DNA of 64,000 nt from Tranzscheliella williamsii. Taxonomy: Eukaryota > Basidiomycota > Ustilaginomycetes > Ustilaginales > Ustilaginaceae. The notes below the pieces were generated by a model. That model was not told where the DNA came from and ran no database searches. It worked only from the letters and a program-made list of their open reading frames with translations. Location of the stretch: contig JALBYF010000071.1 of assembly GCA_023212725.1 (NCBI GenBank), forward strand, positions 1 to 64,000, in the 5' to 3' direction. Shown here in pieces: positions 38,580-50,700 of the stretch; position 1 is the first letter of the stretch, and every line of letters begins with the position of its first letter. The position numbers were made by a program, and so were the translations under genes.

Positions 38580-41500
38580 ATGCCACCTAAGGAAGCGGCA
38601 GGAGACGCTAACGCCGGCCCCATCCAGCTGGAAAACACTGCCAAGCGTGACTTTCTTCAAAAACTCGAAAAAGAAACCCAGCAGTTCTGGAATCAGCAGC
38701 ACATCTTCGAGGTTGACGCACCGACTCAGGAGGATGGTCTTGTCGACATGACACCCGACGAGGTTCGCGCCAAGTATCCCAAGTGGTTTGGTACAATTCC
38801 ATATGCCTACATGAACGGGTCCCTCCATCTCGGCCACGCATTCACCATTTCCAAGGTAGAATTCGCTACCGGTTATGAACGAATGCAGGGCAAGCGCGCC
38901 CTCTTCCCCTGGGCCTTTCACTGCACCGGCATGCCTATCCGAGCCGCTGCCGACAAGCTCGTCCGCGAGATCGAGCTTTTTGGTCAAGACTTTGCTGGCT
39001 ACACAGACCAAGAGACTCCCGTCGAACCCCCGCCTCCCACCGTCAACACATCCAGCGTCACCACCACAAATGCCGCCAAGGCTACCAAGGGCAAACTTGC
39101 TGGTAAGGATACCGGTCTCAAGTATCAATTCCAAATCATGATCAACTCTGGCGTCCCTAAGGACGAGATCAAGAAGTTTGCCGATGCCAACTACTGGCTC
39201 AGCTACTTCCCTCCTATCGCCAAAGCCGACTGCACTGCCTTTGGCGCTCGTATCGATTGGCGACGTGCATTCCTTACCACCGACATCAATCCTTACTATG
39301 ACAGTTTCGTTCGATGGCAGATGAACAAGCTCCATGCCATGGACAAGATCAAGTTCGGTGAGCGCTACACCATCTACTCGCCAAAGGACGGTCAGCCATG
39401 CATGGACCACGACCGATCTGACGGCGAAGGTTTCGGACCCCAGGAATATACCGGCCTCAAGATGCAACTCGTTCAATGGGGTGCCTTGGCGGCTCCCGAG
39501 CTCGACGCTAAACTACAAGGCAAGAACGTCTACTTTGTTGCTGCTACCCTTCGTCCAGAAACCATGTACGGCCAAACCAACTGCTATGTTGGACCCAACA
39601 TCGACTATGGAGCCTTCTTGATCAACGATACCGACGTCTATATCTGCACCGAACGAGCTGCCCGTAACATGGCTTTCCAGGGAGTCATGCAGAAGCGAGG
39701 TGAGGTCCAGTGTCTTGCCACCCTCAAGGGCTCTCAGCTTGTCGGCACCAAGATCAAGGCGCCTTTCGGCATCTACGAAGAGGTCTACGTTCTACCAATG
39801 GAGACTGTTCTCGCCACCAAAGGCACTGGTGTCGTGACCTCCGTACCCTCTGACTCGCCCGATGATTATGCCACTCTTATGGACCTTCGCAAAAAGGCCG
39901 AGTACTACAAAATTGACCCACAGTGGGCTGCCTTTGATCCCATCGCCGTCATTCGAACGCCCACCTATGGCGACATGACCGCTGAAGCCCTTGTCAAGCA
40001 GCTAAAGATTCAGAGCGCCAAGGACAAGACTCAGCTTGCAGAAGCAAAGGAAATCGCTTACAAGGAGGGCTTCTACAACGGCACTATGCTGGTCGGCACC
40101 TACAAGGGCGAAGCCGTTCAGGATGCAAAGAACAAAGTCCGCGACGAAATGATCAAAGCAGGCCTTGCCTTCCCTTACGCTGAGCCCGAGGGTAAGGTGA
40201 TCAGTCGAAGCGCTGACGAATGCGTTGTTGCTCTCTGTGATCAATGGTATATGGACTATGGCGAGGAGTCATGGAAAGCTCAGGCAAGCAAGCTGGTCGC
40301 GCAGATGAACACCTTTGGACCCGAGGTTAGAAATGCCTTTGAGGGCAGTCTTGATTGGCTCAAGCAATGGGCCTGCGCCCGCTCATACGGTCTCGGCTCC
40401 AAGCTGCCTTGGGATCCTCAATACCTGGTCGAATCGCTTAGTGATTCGACAATCTACATGTCTTACTACACCGTCGCCCATCATCTGCAAGGCGGTACTT
40501 TCGATGGGTCCACAGTTGGTCCCATCGGGATCAAGGCTGAGGAGCTTACCGACGAGATTTGGGATTACATCCTAAGCGATGGAGAGTACCCTAAGGACAC
40601 CAGCATCCCTCAAGAGAAGGCCGAAGTATTGCGACGAGAGTTCCGATACTTTTATCCCATCGACATTCGATCATCTGGAAAGGATCTGATTCCAAATCAT
40701 CTGAGTTTCTGCGTGTACGTGCACTCTGCGCTTTTCCCGGAGAAGCACTGGCCCCGGGCTATTCGAGCGAACGGCCATCTGATGTTGAACGGAAAGAAGA
40801 TGTCCAAATCGACTGGTAACTCGCTCACCCTGAGGCAGTCGGTGGAGAAGTTTGGCGCCGACGCCACCCGGCTCTCACTTGCCGACGCTGGTGATGGTAT
40901 TGAAGATGCCAACTTCGAAGAGAAGACTGCCAACGCCAACATTCTGCGCTTACACACCTTGATCGACTGGTGTGCCGAAGTGCTGCAAAACAAAGAAAAA
41001 CTGCGATCGGGACCCAAGGACTCTTTCTGGGACAAATCGTTCGATAACCAGATGAACAATCTGATTCAGCTGGCTGACAATGCCTACCAGAAAGCACTTT
41101 ACAAGGATGCTACCAAGTACGGATTTTACGAACTGCAAACAGCACGGGACCTGTACCGAGAAGCCACAGCAGACATCGGCATGCACGTCGATCTAGTTCT
41201 GAGGTGGATCCGCGTTCAGACTCTCTTGATTACGCCCATTGCACCACACTTTGCTGAGCACGTCTGGCGATCTCTTTTGGGCGAAACCACCTCGGTGCAG
41301 ACAGCTCGCTGGCCGCAAGCGTCTGCTCCGGTGGACAACTCCGTAACAGAAGCACTTGCCTATGTTTCTGGAACCGTCAAGACGGTCCGAGATGCTGAGA
41401 TCACACTGACTAAGAAGGCCAAGGGCAAGAACGCTGCCGCCTCTGCTGTCAAGTACAACGAGCGTGCCCCTAAGGAGTGCCACATGTTCGTCGCTAAGAA

Positions 41501-41906
41501 CTTCCCCGCGTGGCAGGATAAATGCGTTTCGGTTGTTCAGAGGCACTACAATGAATCCACAGGTGCATTCGACGACAAGGCGATCCGAGAGGAACTAGCC
41601 CAGGAGGGTATGCTCAAGGACAAGAAGGTGATGAACTTTATCGTTGTCTTTAAGAAGCGAATTGTGGACTTTGGCTCGAGTACGGCTTTCGACCGCCTGC
41701 TGCCGTTCAACGAGATCGAGACGCTCAAAGCCGCTTCCGGATACCTGAAGAAGTCGATGAACTTCCAGCAGATCCATGTCCACGCGATAGAGGACAAGGA
41801 CGGTTACAAGGACGTTGACGTCGATCCCAAAATTCTCGAAAATGCCGAGCCCGGTCAACCCTCTTTCACCTTCTTCAACATCGACACGCCTACCGCCTCC
41901 AAGTGA
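38580..41906 (+). CDS. CDC60: Leucyl-tRNA synthetase, cytosolic type
   Basis: From the ATG at 38580 (MPPKEAAGDANAGP) the protein is 1108 aa, the usual size of eukaryotic/archaeal-type LeuRS. It charges tRNA-Leu. The HIGH box appears as HLGH in YMNGSLHLGHAFTISK near residue 84, with WAFHCTGMPIRAAADKL after it. The CP1 editing domain has LRPETMYGQTNCYVGP and the conserved TGVVTSVPSDSPDD. The KMSKS box is in NGKKMSKSTGNSLTLRQ near 739. The C-terminal tRNA-binding part ends in INIDTP-like sequence. The frame stays open upstream to an ATG at 38277, adding an Arg-rich presequence-like stretch. It converges on the carboxypeptidase gene. Confidence 0.93.
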   Translation: MPPKEAAGDANAGPIQLENTAKRDFLQKLEKETQQFWNQQHIFEVDAPTQEDGLVDMTPDEVRAKYPKWFGTIPYAYMNGSLHLGHAFTISKVEFATGYERMQGKRALFPWAFHCTGMPIRAAADKLVREIELFGQDFAGYTDQETPVEPPPPTVNTSSVTTTNAAKATKGKLAGKDTGLKYQFQIMINSGVPKDEIKKFADANYWLSYFPPIAKADCTAFGARIDWRRAFLTTDINPYYDSFVRWQMNKLHAMDKIKFGERYTIYSPKDGQPCMDHDRSDGEGFGPQEYTGLKMQLVQWGALAAPELDAKLQGKNVYFVAATLRPETMYGQTNCYVGPNIDYGAFLINDTDVYICTERAARNMAFQGVMQKRGEVQCLATLKGSQLVGTKIKAPFGIYEEVYVLPMETVLATKGTGVVTSVPSDSPDDYATLMDLRKKAEYYKIDPQWAAFDPIAVIRTPTYGDMTAEALVKQLKIQSAKDKTQLAEAKEIAYKEGFYNGTMLVGTYKGEAVQDAKNKVRDEMIKAGLAFPYAEPEGKVISRSADECVVALCDQWYMDYGEESWKAQASKLVAQMNTFGPEVRNAFEGSLDWLKQWACARSYGLGSKLPWDPQYLVESLSDSTIYMSYYTVAHHLQGGTFDGSTVGPIGIKAEELTDEIWDYILSDGEYPKDTSIPQEKAEVLRREFRYFYPIDIRSSGKDLIPNHLSFCVYVHSALFPEKHWPRAIRANGHLMLNGKKMSKSTGNSLTLRQSVEKFGADATRLSLADAGDGIEDANFEEKTANANILRLHTLIDWCAEVLQNKEKLRSGPKDSFWDKSFDNQMNNLIQLADNAYQKALYKDATKYGFYELQTARDLYREATADIGMHVDLVLRWIRVQTLLITPIAPHFAEHVWRSLLGETTSVQTARWPQASAPVDNSVTEALAYVSGTVKTVRDAEITLTKKAKGKNAAASAVKYNERAPKECHMFVAKNFPAWQDKCVSVVQRHYNESTGAFDDKAIREELAQEGMLKDKKVMNFIVVFKKRIVDFGSSTAFDRLLPFNEIETLKAASGYLKKSMNFQQIHVHAIEDKDGYKDVDVDPKILENAEPGQPSFTFFNIDTPTASK

Positions 41907-42251
41907 TCGGATCTACAGGGCGGTCGCCAGCAGCATTGCGCTTCAGGAACGGTAGTTTAGATATCAGTCTGGCATTTGTAGTACCACACAGCGACGTTTA
42001 CCTTTGCTAGCCCTCTAGGCCTCTCCATTTCGTAGTCGCATAAGGATACTTCACTGTGAATCTACAAACGCTTTGACGCGACATGGGTCTGGCGTAGTTT
42101 TGAGTGTACTCCTCCCGGATGGTATATGTGTCAAGCCCAGCAGGGTGATGAGCCAGTTGGACTCGAAACAGCAGGGGTCATAAGTATGAATGGTTACAAA
42201 TACAGCTCAAGGGTACAACGAGAAGATGAGACCGGGCTAGCACATCGTCAA
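41907..42251. other. Convergent intergenic, no gene seen
   Basis: A 345-bp gap between the LeuRS stop and the end of the carboxypeptidase gene. It must hold the two 3' ends. No conserved frame or RNA gene is visible. Confidence 0.5.
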
Positions 42252-44161
42252 TCATGAATGCTTCTCCCTCTAGAAAGACGTAATGTCGAGAAAATGCCGG
42301 AACAAAATGTCAGTAATTATAAAGTCGCCAGATGCGTTTGATCAGCACTTACCTTAGCGATGAAGCTAAGCATGTACATAAAGGCCTTGCTTGTTTCCTG
42401 TGAGGCAGATACGATCTGGTCCGGAGGCAGGAGGAAGCCGTAAGTCCCACCATCCCGCAACTCGATCGAGTAAGACCACTTGATTTTCTTTTTCGCCGAC
42501 GGAACACCCGCTGGAGGCGAGAACTGTTTAGGGCTCTGTGAATCCCCTGCTTTATCATAATTGTCAGCGCCGGTGGGCCGTTGAGGGGGGTCGACAGGGA
42601 CAGGATTTGTACTGGCATATGCCCAATCTACAGCATTTCCTCCGCTTCGAGCATAGACTGCGCATACCTTCCCTGTATTAAAGATCCGTCCATGTACACC
42701 CTTGAGGGCTTTGGCAGCTCCTAAGCTTAGCTCCATGAGATCTTCTTCATCAGCAAGCGGTTCGTCGCAGCTGTAGGAATAAGGATACATGAGCAGCTGA
42801 CCATAGCTGTGGATATCAAAGTAGCCCCTAACATTGTTCGTCGGGTCCTGCATGTATGCAGCGATCGATTGTGCCTCGGCAGAGCTGAAGGGAGTAGACC
42901 CAGAATATAGCTCAGAGCATGGGTTGAGCGATGCCGATGCAGAGAAGGCATACCCCCAGTTCCGATTGACATCGACACCTTTGCAGAAAAGTCCGCTAGG
43001 AAACTTGTTCGGCTGCCTGTTTTTGCGCCACATCCGGTTAGTTTCCCATGAGTATACGTAGCCATCTGGATTAGCTAGTGGGATAAAGGTGACCTCGAAG
43101 GTGTTCAAGACGCTCCGTGCTTGCTTCTTCGTCCATGGTAAAGTGAACCGAGATCGATCTCTGTGCTTCTTCCCTCTCCCTCCTTTCCGCTTCTTCGACT
43201 GTTGGCGTGTGTTAGCTGATGCATCTCCCGAATCTTCGGTAGTTTGTGGGGAACCTAGCGCGGACTGCAGCAGTCCAGACGCAAAGAAAAGGGAAGAGGA
43301 TGCTGAAATCCACTCTCGGGCATGCTGAGCTCCAGTGATCACGATGCCGATTTTCTCTGTCCTGTCTCGATGAAGACGACTAGATGACGCTTTTGCGTCT
43401 GACTCTAGGTCCTGATTGGTCTTTATTGGTCTTGGCGAGGGACCGGAGGACCCTTCCTGAGGGCGCACCTTGCCAACTTTGAGGCCTAGTATGTCTCGAC
43501 CCTCGTATGTTCCTCCAATATGAACAACTTGGGCGTAATCTGGATAAGATGCGGCGAGATTTCGAATGAAGTCATTCACTTCCTCATAGGTATGGTAGGC
43601 TTCATGCCAAGTCTGGTTGAACGTTAGTGCACCAATACCTCCCCCGCGCGAGGTACCGGGCGGTTGCTTTTGGGACTCGATCAGCAACCGTAGGTCCTCA
43701 ATCAAAACACTTGATCGAGGTACGTCCTGCCCAACGAATGGGTGCAGGAGCTGATCGTAGATTTGCTGGTAAGATAGAGCAGTGAGAGCATCTGAACTGT
43801 GCGAAGATGCCTCGGAGGTGGGAAGGGCGAGACGCACATCCACACACCCTAAATCGTCGTTCAAGCGATCGGAAGTAGAATTGCAAGCTCTGCCTGCAGC
43901 AGCAGCCCATACATCCAAGTCCATCGCATAAGCTTGCTCAAGCAGCGTCTCATATTGGTAGCGAGAGGTGGTGTTGAATCTGATGACCTGCTGGCCGGTG
44001 AAATCGGTGCGTACAGTGGAGAGAGAGGGTGTTATAGAGGATTCGTTGGCGGGAAATCGATCGGCGTCCTCAACACTGAATAGCTGTTGTGGGTAGGTAG
44101 GCAAGCTGAGGCCGCAGCGAGCAAACAGCAAGATGCTCGTGCGGAGATAGGCTCCCCTCAT
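42252..44161 (-). CDS. Secreted M14 metallocarboxypeptidase
   Basis: Two exons: 44161-42353 and 42269-42252. Intron 42270-42352 has GTAAGT, a TACTGAC branch site and TAG, and the second exon adds only REKHS and the stop, giving 608 aa. Reading through the intron would give 614 aa. An N-terminal hydrophobic stretch (residues about 5-20) is a likely signal peptide, followed by a propeptide and the M14 zinc peptidase domain. Zinc ligands appear in GAQHAREW (about 277-281) and DIHSYGQ (near 448), substrate residues in DVNRNW (near 395), and the catalytic Glu in YSIELRDGGTYGF (near 569). It resembles fungal Ecm14-like proteins, many of which are classed as inactive; here the Glu is kept. It probably acts in the vacuole, cell wall or outside the cell. 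Confidence 0.82.
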
Positions 44162-47100
44162 GACCTCCGCGTATCAATGTGCTGCGGACAGCGATGATGG
44201 TAGCTGGTTGATTGAGCCCAAAATAGCTGAAGGGTCCTTCCTACCTTTGGCTCTTGCTCGTGTGACACGACCATCTCGGCCGGTACATCATTTAATATGC
44301 CCAATATGTTTACTTTGACTCATAACTCATGGCCGTTGAGCGCAGATATAGTCATGAACATGCTGTTTGGATGTTTGTTGACCACTTATGACGCATAAGT
44401 CATATTCCACTCATAAGGCTCGCTGCTGGCAGCCATCTCGCCTTCGGCACTTTTACTTCCCGTAGCGCCTTCTGATACAAGCAAACACAACGAAAAACAC
44501 ACATTTGGTGGTAGCTTTTCCAGAAGACATGCGATCGGGGCTTCTATAGCACTGATGATTTATGATTTACATATAAAGAAACCAAAACACACTTACCCGT
44601 CTTGATGAGGTGAAAGGGACCAAATCCGCTAAGTCGCAAGTCACCGTCACACAACCTGCGCTCATGTGACTTAAAAGTGTTAGTTGTAAGGATGGGTTAG
44701 GTTCAAATTGAAATCGGTGAGCTTTTCAGTCATATAAGATTCTAGGGGAAGCAATTCCCCTAGCAGTCCTGGCAGAAAAAAGGAGAAAATTCACCGTAAG
44801 GGTCGGAAACCCATTCCGTGTGGGAATATATCCCCCTAAAACTCTACCTATAACTCAACCCTAGGGAAAGAATTTCCCCTAGGGCTTCCCTAGGTGTCCT
44901 AGGCGGTTCTAAAGCATGTTCCCTTAGAAGCCACCGCCACCACCTATGAGTCACGAATTATGAATGTGAAAGTTTGCGGATATAAAGGAGTCGCGTTCTT
45001 GGACAGAAGGCATGCCTATCATTCATAAATCCACAATTTTTGATTCATGATTGTGTTTGCGAATCAAGAGTCAAGTGCGCGGAGAATTCAGGGAAATCCC
45101 ACTAGGACTTGGTAGGACTCACGCCTCCTAGATCCCATTTTCGACACGTCCTGACGAAAATAAAGATCATGTAAAGATTGTGTCCTAAGCATCGTCAAAA
45201 ATCTGTTCCGAACCTGATTCACGACTTAGACTATATGACTCTGAGTCATGACGCGCAAATCATAATACTCATAACTTATAACTTATGGATATTATACATA
45301 CACATGACTCAGAACTTATGATTTAATATCCATGACAAAAAAACTGACTTTCATGGTACATAAGCATGGTTGTGGCATGATTGGTTATGTCGTTGAACAG
45401 GATTCATAACTGAGTTCATAGCAGGGCGGAATGGGTTACCGGGAAATTCCTTCCTTTAAGTATGGCTCGGCCGGGTGACTGCACCAAGCGGAGACGCATC
45501 CGTATTCCACCCAACATGGATCTCCTCAGGGCTGATTCCTACAGATTCTTTTGGCACGGCCCGGGATAGCCTGCGGGAAATAATACATTTTTGAAGATTT
45601 GTGCTTAGCCGCTTTCACGGGAAGGGTCTTTGGAATCGTGGCAATAATTTCACGTAATTTTGCAAGTTTCTTCCAGCCAGAGCTCCTCATGCCTGCGGAT
45701 TTTCTTACCACCATGATTTATGCTTATGGACCATAAATCATTGATATATGAGTGCATGGAAGCTCATGCAAACTCATGACACATAGCAGATGGTATGGGC
45801 TCCGGGGGAAAACTTCCCCTTAGGTATCCCCCTAGGACTACTAGGAAAAAACGTTTCCTTTGCACTGCTAACGTTGCCTGGGGAAAACTTCCCGCTAGAA
45901 ATCACGACTGAAAAAACGCGTCTTCTGTGGAAACATCCCAGAAATCATGCAGACGTCCTGCACAACATCTGGTATAGATTTATCGCAGATTGGCGTTCTG
46001 CTGCAGTCCGGGAATCAATTTCACAGATGAATTTGACGCGGTCTTCTGCAATCACAGCAGGGGGCGGTGGGTTTCGGGGGTTTCCCCTAGGGTTCCCACT
46101 AGGCTCTAACGATCTTCGGCTCTCACCACAGATCATATGCCCATCCAGCAGATATGATCTCCGCCCCTTCGAGCCTGTCTTGTCCACTGGGCGTAGTCGA
46201 AAACCCAAGCAAGTCAACAAGGAAAACATCCCTCCCAACAGTGTGAGTCCTAGCCCAGCGTATCGTGGCCCTCATACGCGATCGCCGCAAAGGGGCAGGA
46301 TCCCTGATGTTCTTCTCAACGACCATAGCGTTGCTCCTCGGCATCGTCCCTAAAGCAGAGTCAGGAGAGTCATAGTGTAGCCGCCAACCTCAGTGCTACG
46401 CCTCCCGTCACTCTTGACAGAATCATGGATCATTAACATGGATGGATCAATTTACGAATCTGAATTTGGATGGATCGTAGGCGTGTTCATGATTGATTCA
46501 CGCTTGTGCTTACTCGTGACTTATGACTGTGTGACTGCTTTGTGCCTGCTGGGAGGTCGGAATATGGCTGCTCCAGGCACTTATGACTGAACAGCATTAA
46601 AAGCCATCGTTCGAGAAGTCATCATGATTGTTGGGGGTGAGGGAGATGCATGGCTTCAATAGCGAATGCTGCATGGGTGCAACAAGACCGACACATCGAT
46701 CTGAGGGTGAGAAAGGATGCCGCATATGCGCGTGCATCGCTGAATGGCGTCCTCTCCAAGGTGAAGACAAAGGTCTGTGGGGGAAGATGGGACATCCCTA
46801 CTTTCGCAGGTATAGTGAAGCAAATGAATGACTGGGAGCTGGTCAGAAGGCATAGCTGAAGGCAACAGCTCAAGTGCAGCGCCTGAGAGATGGCGTTTAC
46901 TGTGACTCTCAAAATGCACTCAGCGAGCGTAGCTTTGCGGCGCCCACCCTAACGTGCAGTCGTGCTTAGGAGCCATACCTCTGAAAGCCCTTTCCATCGA
47001 TCCTCGCCATTTGCACAGGCTCGCGCCGTGTCTTCGCCCATTCTGTGACTGGCGCGGCCGCTTACCACAAATGTAGAATCATAACTATGTCAGGAGGACT

Positions 47101-47706
47101 TGTAGCTCAACCGTTCGATGCTTCGTCGATATATGGATACAAATTTCAGCATTAGCGAGGTTTGTAACTACCGTGACAAACACGTTTGAGCGTCGAAACA
47201 CCGCCAGGGGCAAAGTTATCAACCTTTAATAACGGATGACGCCATCAAGGATAGCTGATCCCATTATCACGTTGAGAATGCATAACAGCATGGGGTAAGG
47301 AGTGCGAGCGCTGCGTTCCTCCGAAGAATTGTGGTCGCTTCGCATCACTTGGACAAACAAACGTCTCCGCCCCCGGCATGTCTACGGGTATAGCAACAAA
47401 ACTTGTAGATGTTTCTGGTGGTGTTCCTACTTCGACTGTAGATAGCAAAGGTCCTTTGTGTCCTGAGGTCCAACTTCACTTAGTACATTTTTAACCTGGG
47501 CCTAGTGATATGTAGAGATCACAACGGGTCATGCTTGATCATGATAAGCTCTGCCAGCAATGGCCCATCCTCCTGCTGATTTTGAGCTCTTCGCACCGCT
47601 CTCATCGCGAAGGAGGCAAGCATGGCACAATACTGATCAAGACTTTCAGAGATACAGCGAGAGCGCAGTGCGACTTGTTTCGAGGGATGCAGAAAATAAT
47701 AATAGT
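44162..47706. other. Gene-free AT-richer island
   Basis: This 3.5-kb stretch is clearly richer in A+T than its surroundings and holds no convincing gene. It contains many dispersed short words of the type TCATGACTCA, ACTCATAACTTATG and ATTCATGATT on both strands, and several short palindromes of the form GGGGAA-n-TTCCCC followed by CTAGG. The longest frame, 45790-46353 (+), 187 codons, is built partly from these palindromes (ENFPLGIPLG-like text) and shows no known domain. It could be a decayed mobile element, a centromere-like or other heterochromatic patch, or an ordinary long intergenic region. I cannot decide from sequence alone. Confidence 0.55.
44742..44884. repeat. Palindromes with GGGGAA/TTCCCC arms
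   Basis: At 44742-44763 CTAGGGGAA and TTCCCCTAG form a perfect 9-bp inverted repeat around GCAA. At about 44859-44884 CCCTAGGGAAA faces TTTCCCCTAGGG. Similar motifs return near 45805-45835, 45880-45895 and 46076-46105. Confidence 0.8.
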
Positions 47707-50700
47707 TTACAACTGAAGCTCCATAAGCTCTCTATATCGTCCGCCCAGAGCTATCAAATCCGCATGTGTCCCGGATTCCAGAATTTTGCCATCTTCAACG
47801 ACGAAGATCCAATCGCATTTTCTCAGACTGCTGAGTCGATGGGCGATGGTCACCGTTGTCCGGTTGAGCGCCGCCCGGTCGAGGGCGGTCTGTACCTGAA
47901 TCTCTGATTCAGCGTCCAGTGCCGAGGTAGCCTCGTCCAAAAGAAGGATTTTCGGATTTCGCAGTAGGGCCCGAGCTATGCAGAGGCGTTGCTTCTGCCC
48001 ACCTGACAGTTGGGAGCCTTTGAAACCGATTTCGGTGTCGAAACCGCTCGGCAAGTCTCGGATGAAGTCAAGGATGTAAGCGTCCTCGCACGCCCTTTCC
48101 AAGTCGGCTTGCGTAACAGCCGGAGGGTCGAGAGCGCCAAGGGACAAATTCCAGCGAACTGTGCCTTCGTACAGGACGGGATCCTGGGACACATAGGCCA
48201 TCTGCTGGCGAAGCTTGTGAACGGGTATGTGGCGGACATCCACACCACCGAACTCAATACAACCCTGGCTTGGGTCGTAGAACCGCTGTAGAAGAGCGAG
48301 GATCGAGCTTTTGCCGGAACCTGATGTACCACAGAAGGCGACGCTTTTACCAGCGGGTATGCGGATGCTTAGGTCCTTCAAAGCCGGATGATTCGGTCTT
48401 TGAGGATATCGAAGCTCAATATCCCGGAGAACAATATCGCCGGCTGCATAGCCGGTGGACTCTACCAATCCTTTGAGGTCACCGTCAATAGCTGATAGAC
48501 CGGTCGTATCAGCGATCTTGGGCTTCCTGTTGATCCAACTAGAAATGATTTTGAACGAATTCGTAGCCCGTCCATAATCCGGAACGAAAGTGAAAAGGCG
48601 TCCAGCCGAAAAGGCGGCTATAACGACGGCTTCGAAGGAAGCGTAGAGGGCAGTGATGGAGACTTCACCGGTGCTGAGTAGACGCCCACCCCAGTAGAAT
48701 ACCAGCGCCGAAAGCAGTAGTACCATCGCTTGTGAAACTGCAAAACCTCCGGCTCCGTAAATGAGATATCTTGTTCTTTTGGGATCAGCCTTCGCGCGCT
48801 CGTCGAAGACACGCATCGTTTCGGCTTCCCTTCCCAATGCTGCCACCGTCTTGATAGCGTCTACGTTTTCCGACACGTATGAGGACGCCCTATCAACGGG
48901 CTTTTGAGCCACAGCCTCGTACTTTTCTAGCATGACAATGTTGAGCCAACCAGAAACGAAGAGGACAACGATCGGTGCGAGACACACCACCGACGTCTTC
49001 CAAGAAAGAACTAGACCCAAGATGATTGAGCCTAACAGATTGACGCTGCCAATGATGATTTGGCTGAGGACTAGACCTGTCGCGGCTGCAACATTTGCAG
49101 GATGACTAGAGACAGCCGCGCTCATGGCACCGCTGGCATGCTCCTCGGCGTCAAAGAACCCTATTTCTTGGCGGATCAAGGACGCAAAACCTTCTTTCTT
49201 GAGTTTCCTCATCACATGTTCGGATGCAGTTTCGAGGAAAAAACTTCCGATCAGCACGATAATGAGGTCGGCCAGCGCTAGTATAAGGAACCAGAGCGCC
49301 CAGCGGTCTGCTTCCGTACGAAGGCGTCTATCATCACCTTCGATTGATAAGGAGTTTACTGCCCCACCAGTTAGCCAACCTGCGATAGGAAAGCTCGTAC
49401 CGGTTGCGGTAGCGCCGAGAATACCAATGGTAAACCACAGCTTTTGATCATTCAGATACCGGAAGAAAGTCCTGCGCAGCTTTCGCTTGTTCTCCTTTCG
49501 TGTTATCTTGCTGATCTTGGGATGTTCACCAGGGCTATTGGTACTGTCAGCAGCGTCATGCGACACAGGTTTCTGCACTATAGAAGCCTTTTCGACAGCT
49601 GGCGAGGGGAAAGGCGAGGTAGATGCACTGGGCACGGCATCGTTCGCGTGCTCGTATTGGTTAAGCGCTGTACCCGTCCTTCCAGAAAACTGTCGATGAG
49701 AGCTTTCGGATGCCCGTGCGCTCCTGTGGCGTTGCAAGGGCACAGAGCGAAGCGGCCCACTTGGACGCGACAGTTCAGGTACCACAGATGCGGACTCCTC
49801 AGTCGAAGCTTCATCCACTCTCGTCCTTGTATCATCGAGATAGAGATCCTCGCTCGGTAGTGGCCGGCCATCATGACTTTGTGTACTGCCGGTACCACTT
49901 TCATCCGAGCTAGGTTTTAAAGGTGAGGCAGATTTCTCAAGATTCAAGTCACCTTTACCTTCCCCGCCTGTACCTGAACCTGGGTCAGCTTTGGCTTTGG
50001 AATCTTTAACCTCGTCTTCGGCAAGATGTCTTTGTTGGTACACCATGTTTCTATACACACCCTTGCCATCTTGTGTTTTCTGCATAAGGTCGTCATGTGT
50101 ACCGCTTTCGACAACTTTACCATGCTTCAGGACTAGAATCTTGTCAGCATGCTCGATCGTGCTGAGACGATGCGCTATCAGAATTGTGGTCATGCCCCTC
50201 TCCACCTGCTCTTTCATAAGTGCAGCTTTGATTTTACTCTCGGTGTCTGAGTCGAGAGCGGATGTCCCTTCGTCAAGGCATAGCAGGCGGGGTTCTCGGA
50301 CCAAAGCTCGAGCAATTGCCACTCTCTGTCGTTGTCCGCCCGACAAAAGGCCAGTCCTACCACCAGAAATCGGAGTGTCCATGCCTTGGGGAAGTTTCGA
50401 GACAAATGCCCATGCTTCTGCCTTCTGAAGCGCCCGCTCAACCTTGGCTCGAATGACCGCTGTTCGCTGCTTGATAGCATCGGAAGCAGCAGGGTCGCCG
50501 TCTACATCAGGCAAATAAGCCCACTCAGTTCCAGTGAGACCCGCAGCGACATTTTCGAAGACACTTGCCGTGAAAAGCTGAGGATGTTGCTGAACGATGG
50601 CGATTTGCGATCGAAGCCACCTAACATTCAGATCTCGTACGTCATGGCCAGCAAAGTATACTTTGCCTTCCCCTACAATCCTGGTCCGACGGGAGTCGGA

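Noticed and set aside
45526..45714. Short basic frame in the AT-richer island as a transposase remnant
   Set aside because: 62 residues without any transposase, integrase or reverse-transcriptase motif; not enough to call a mobile element.
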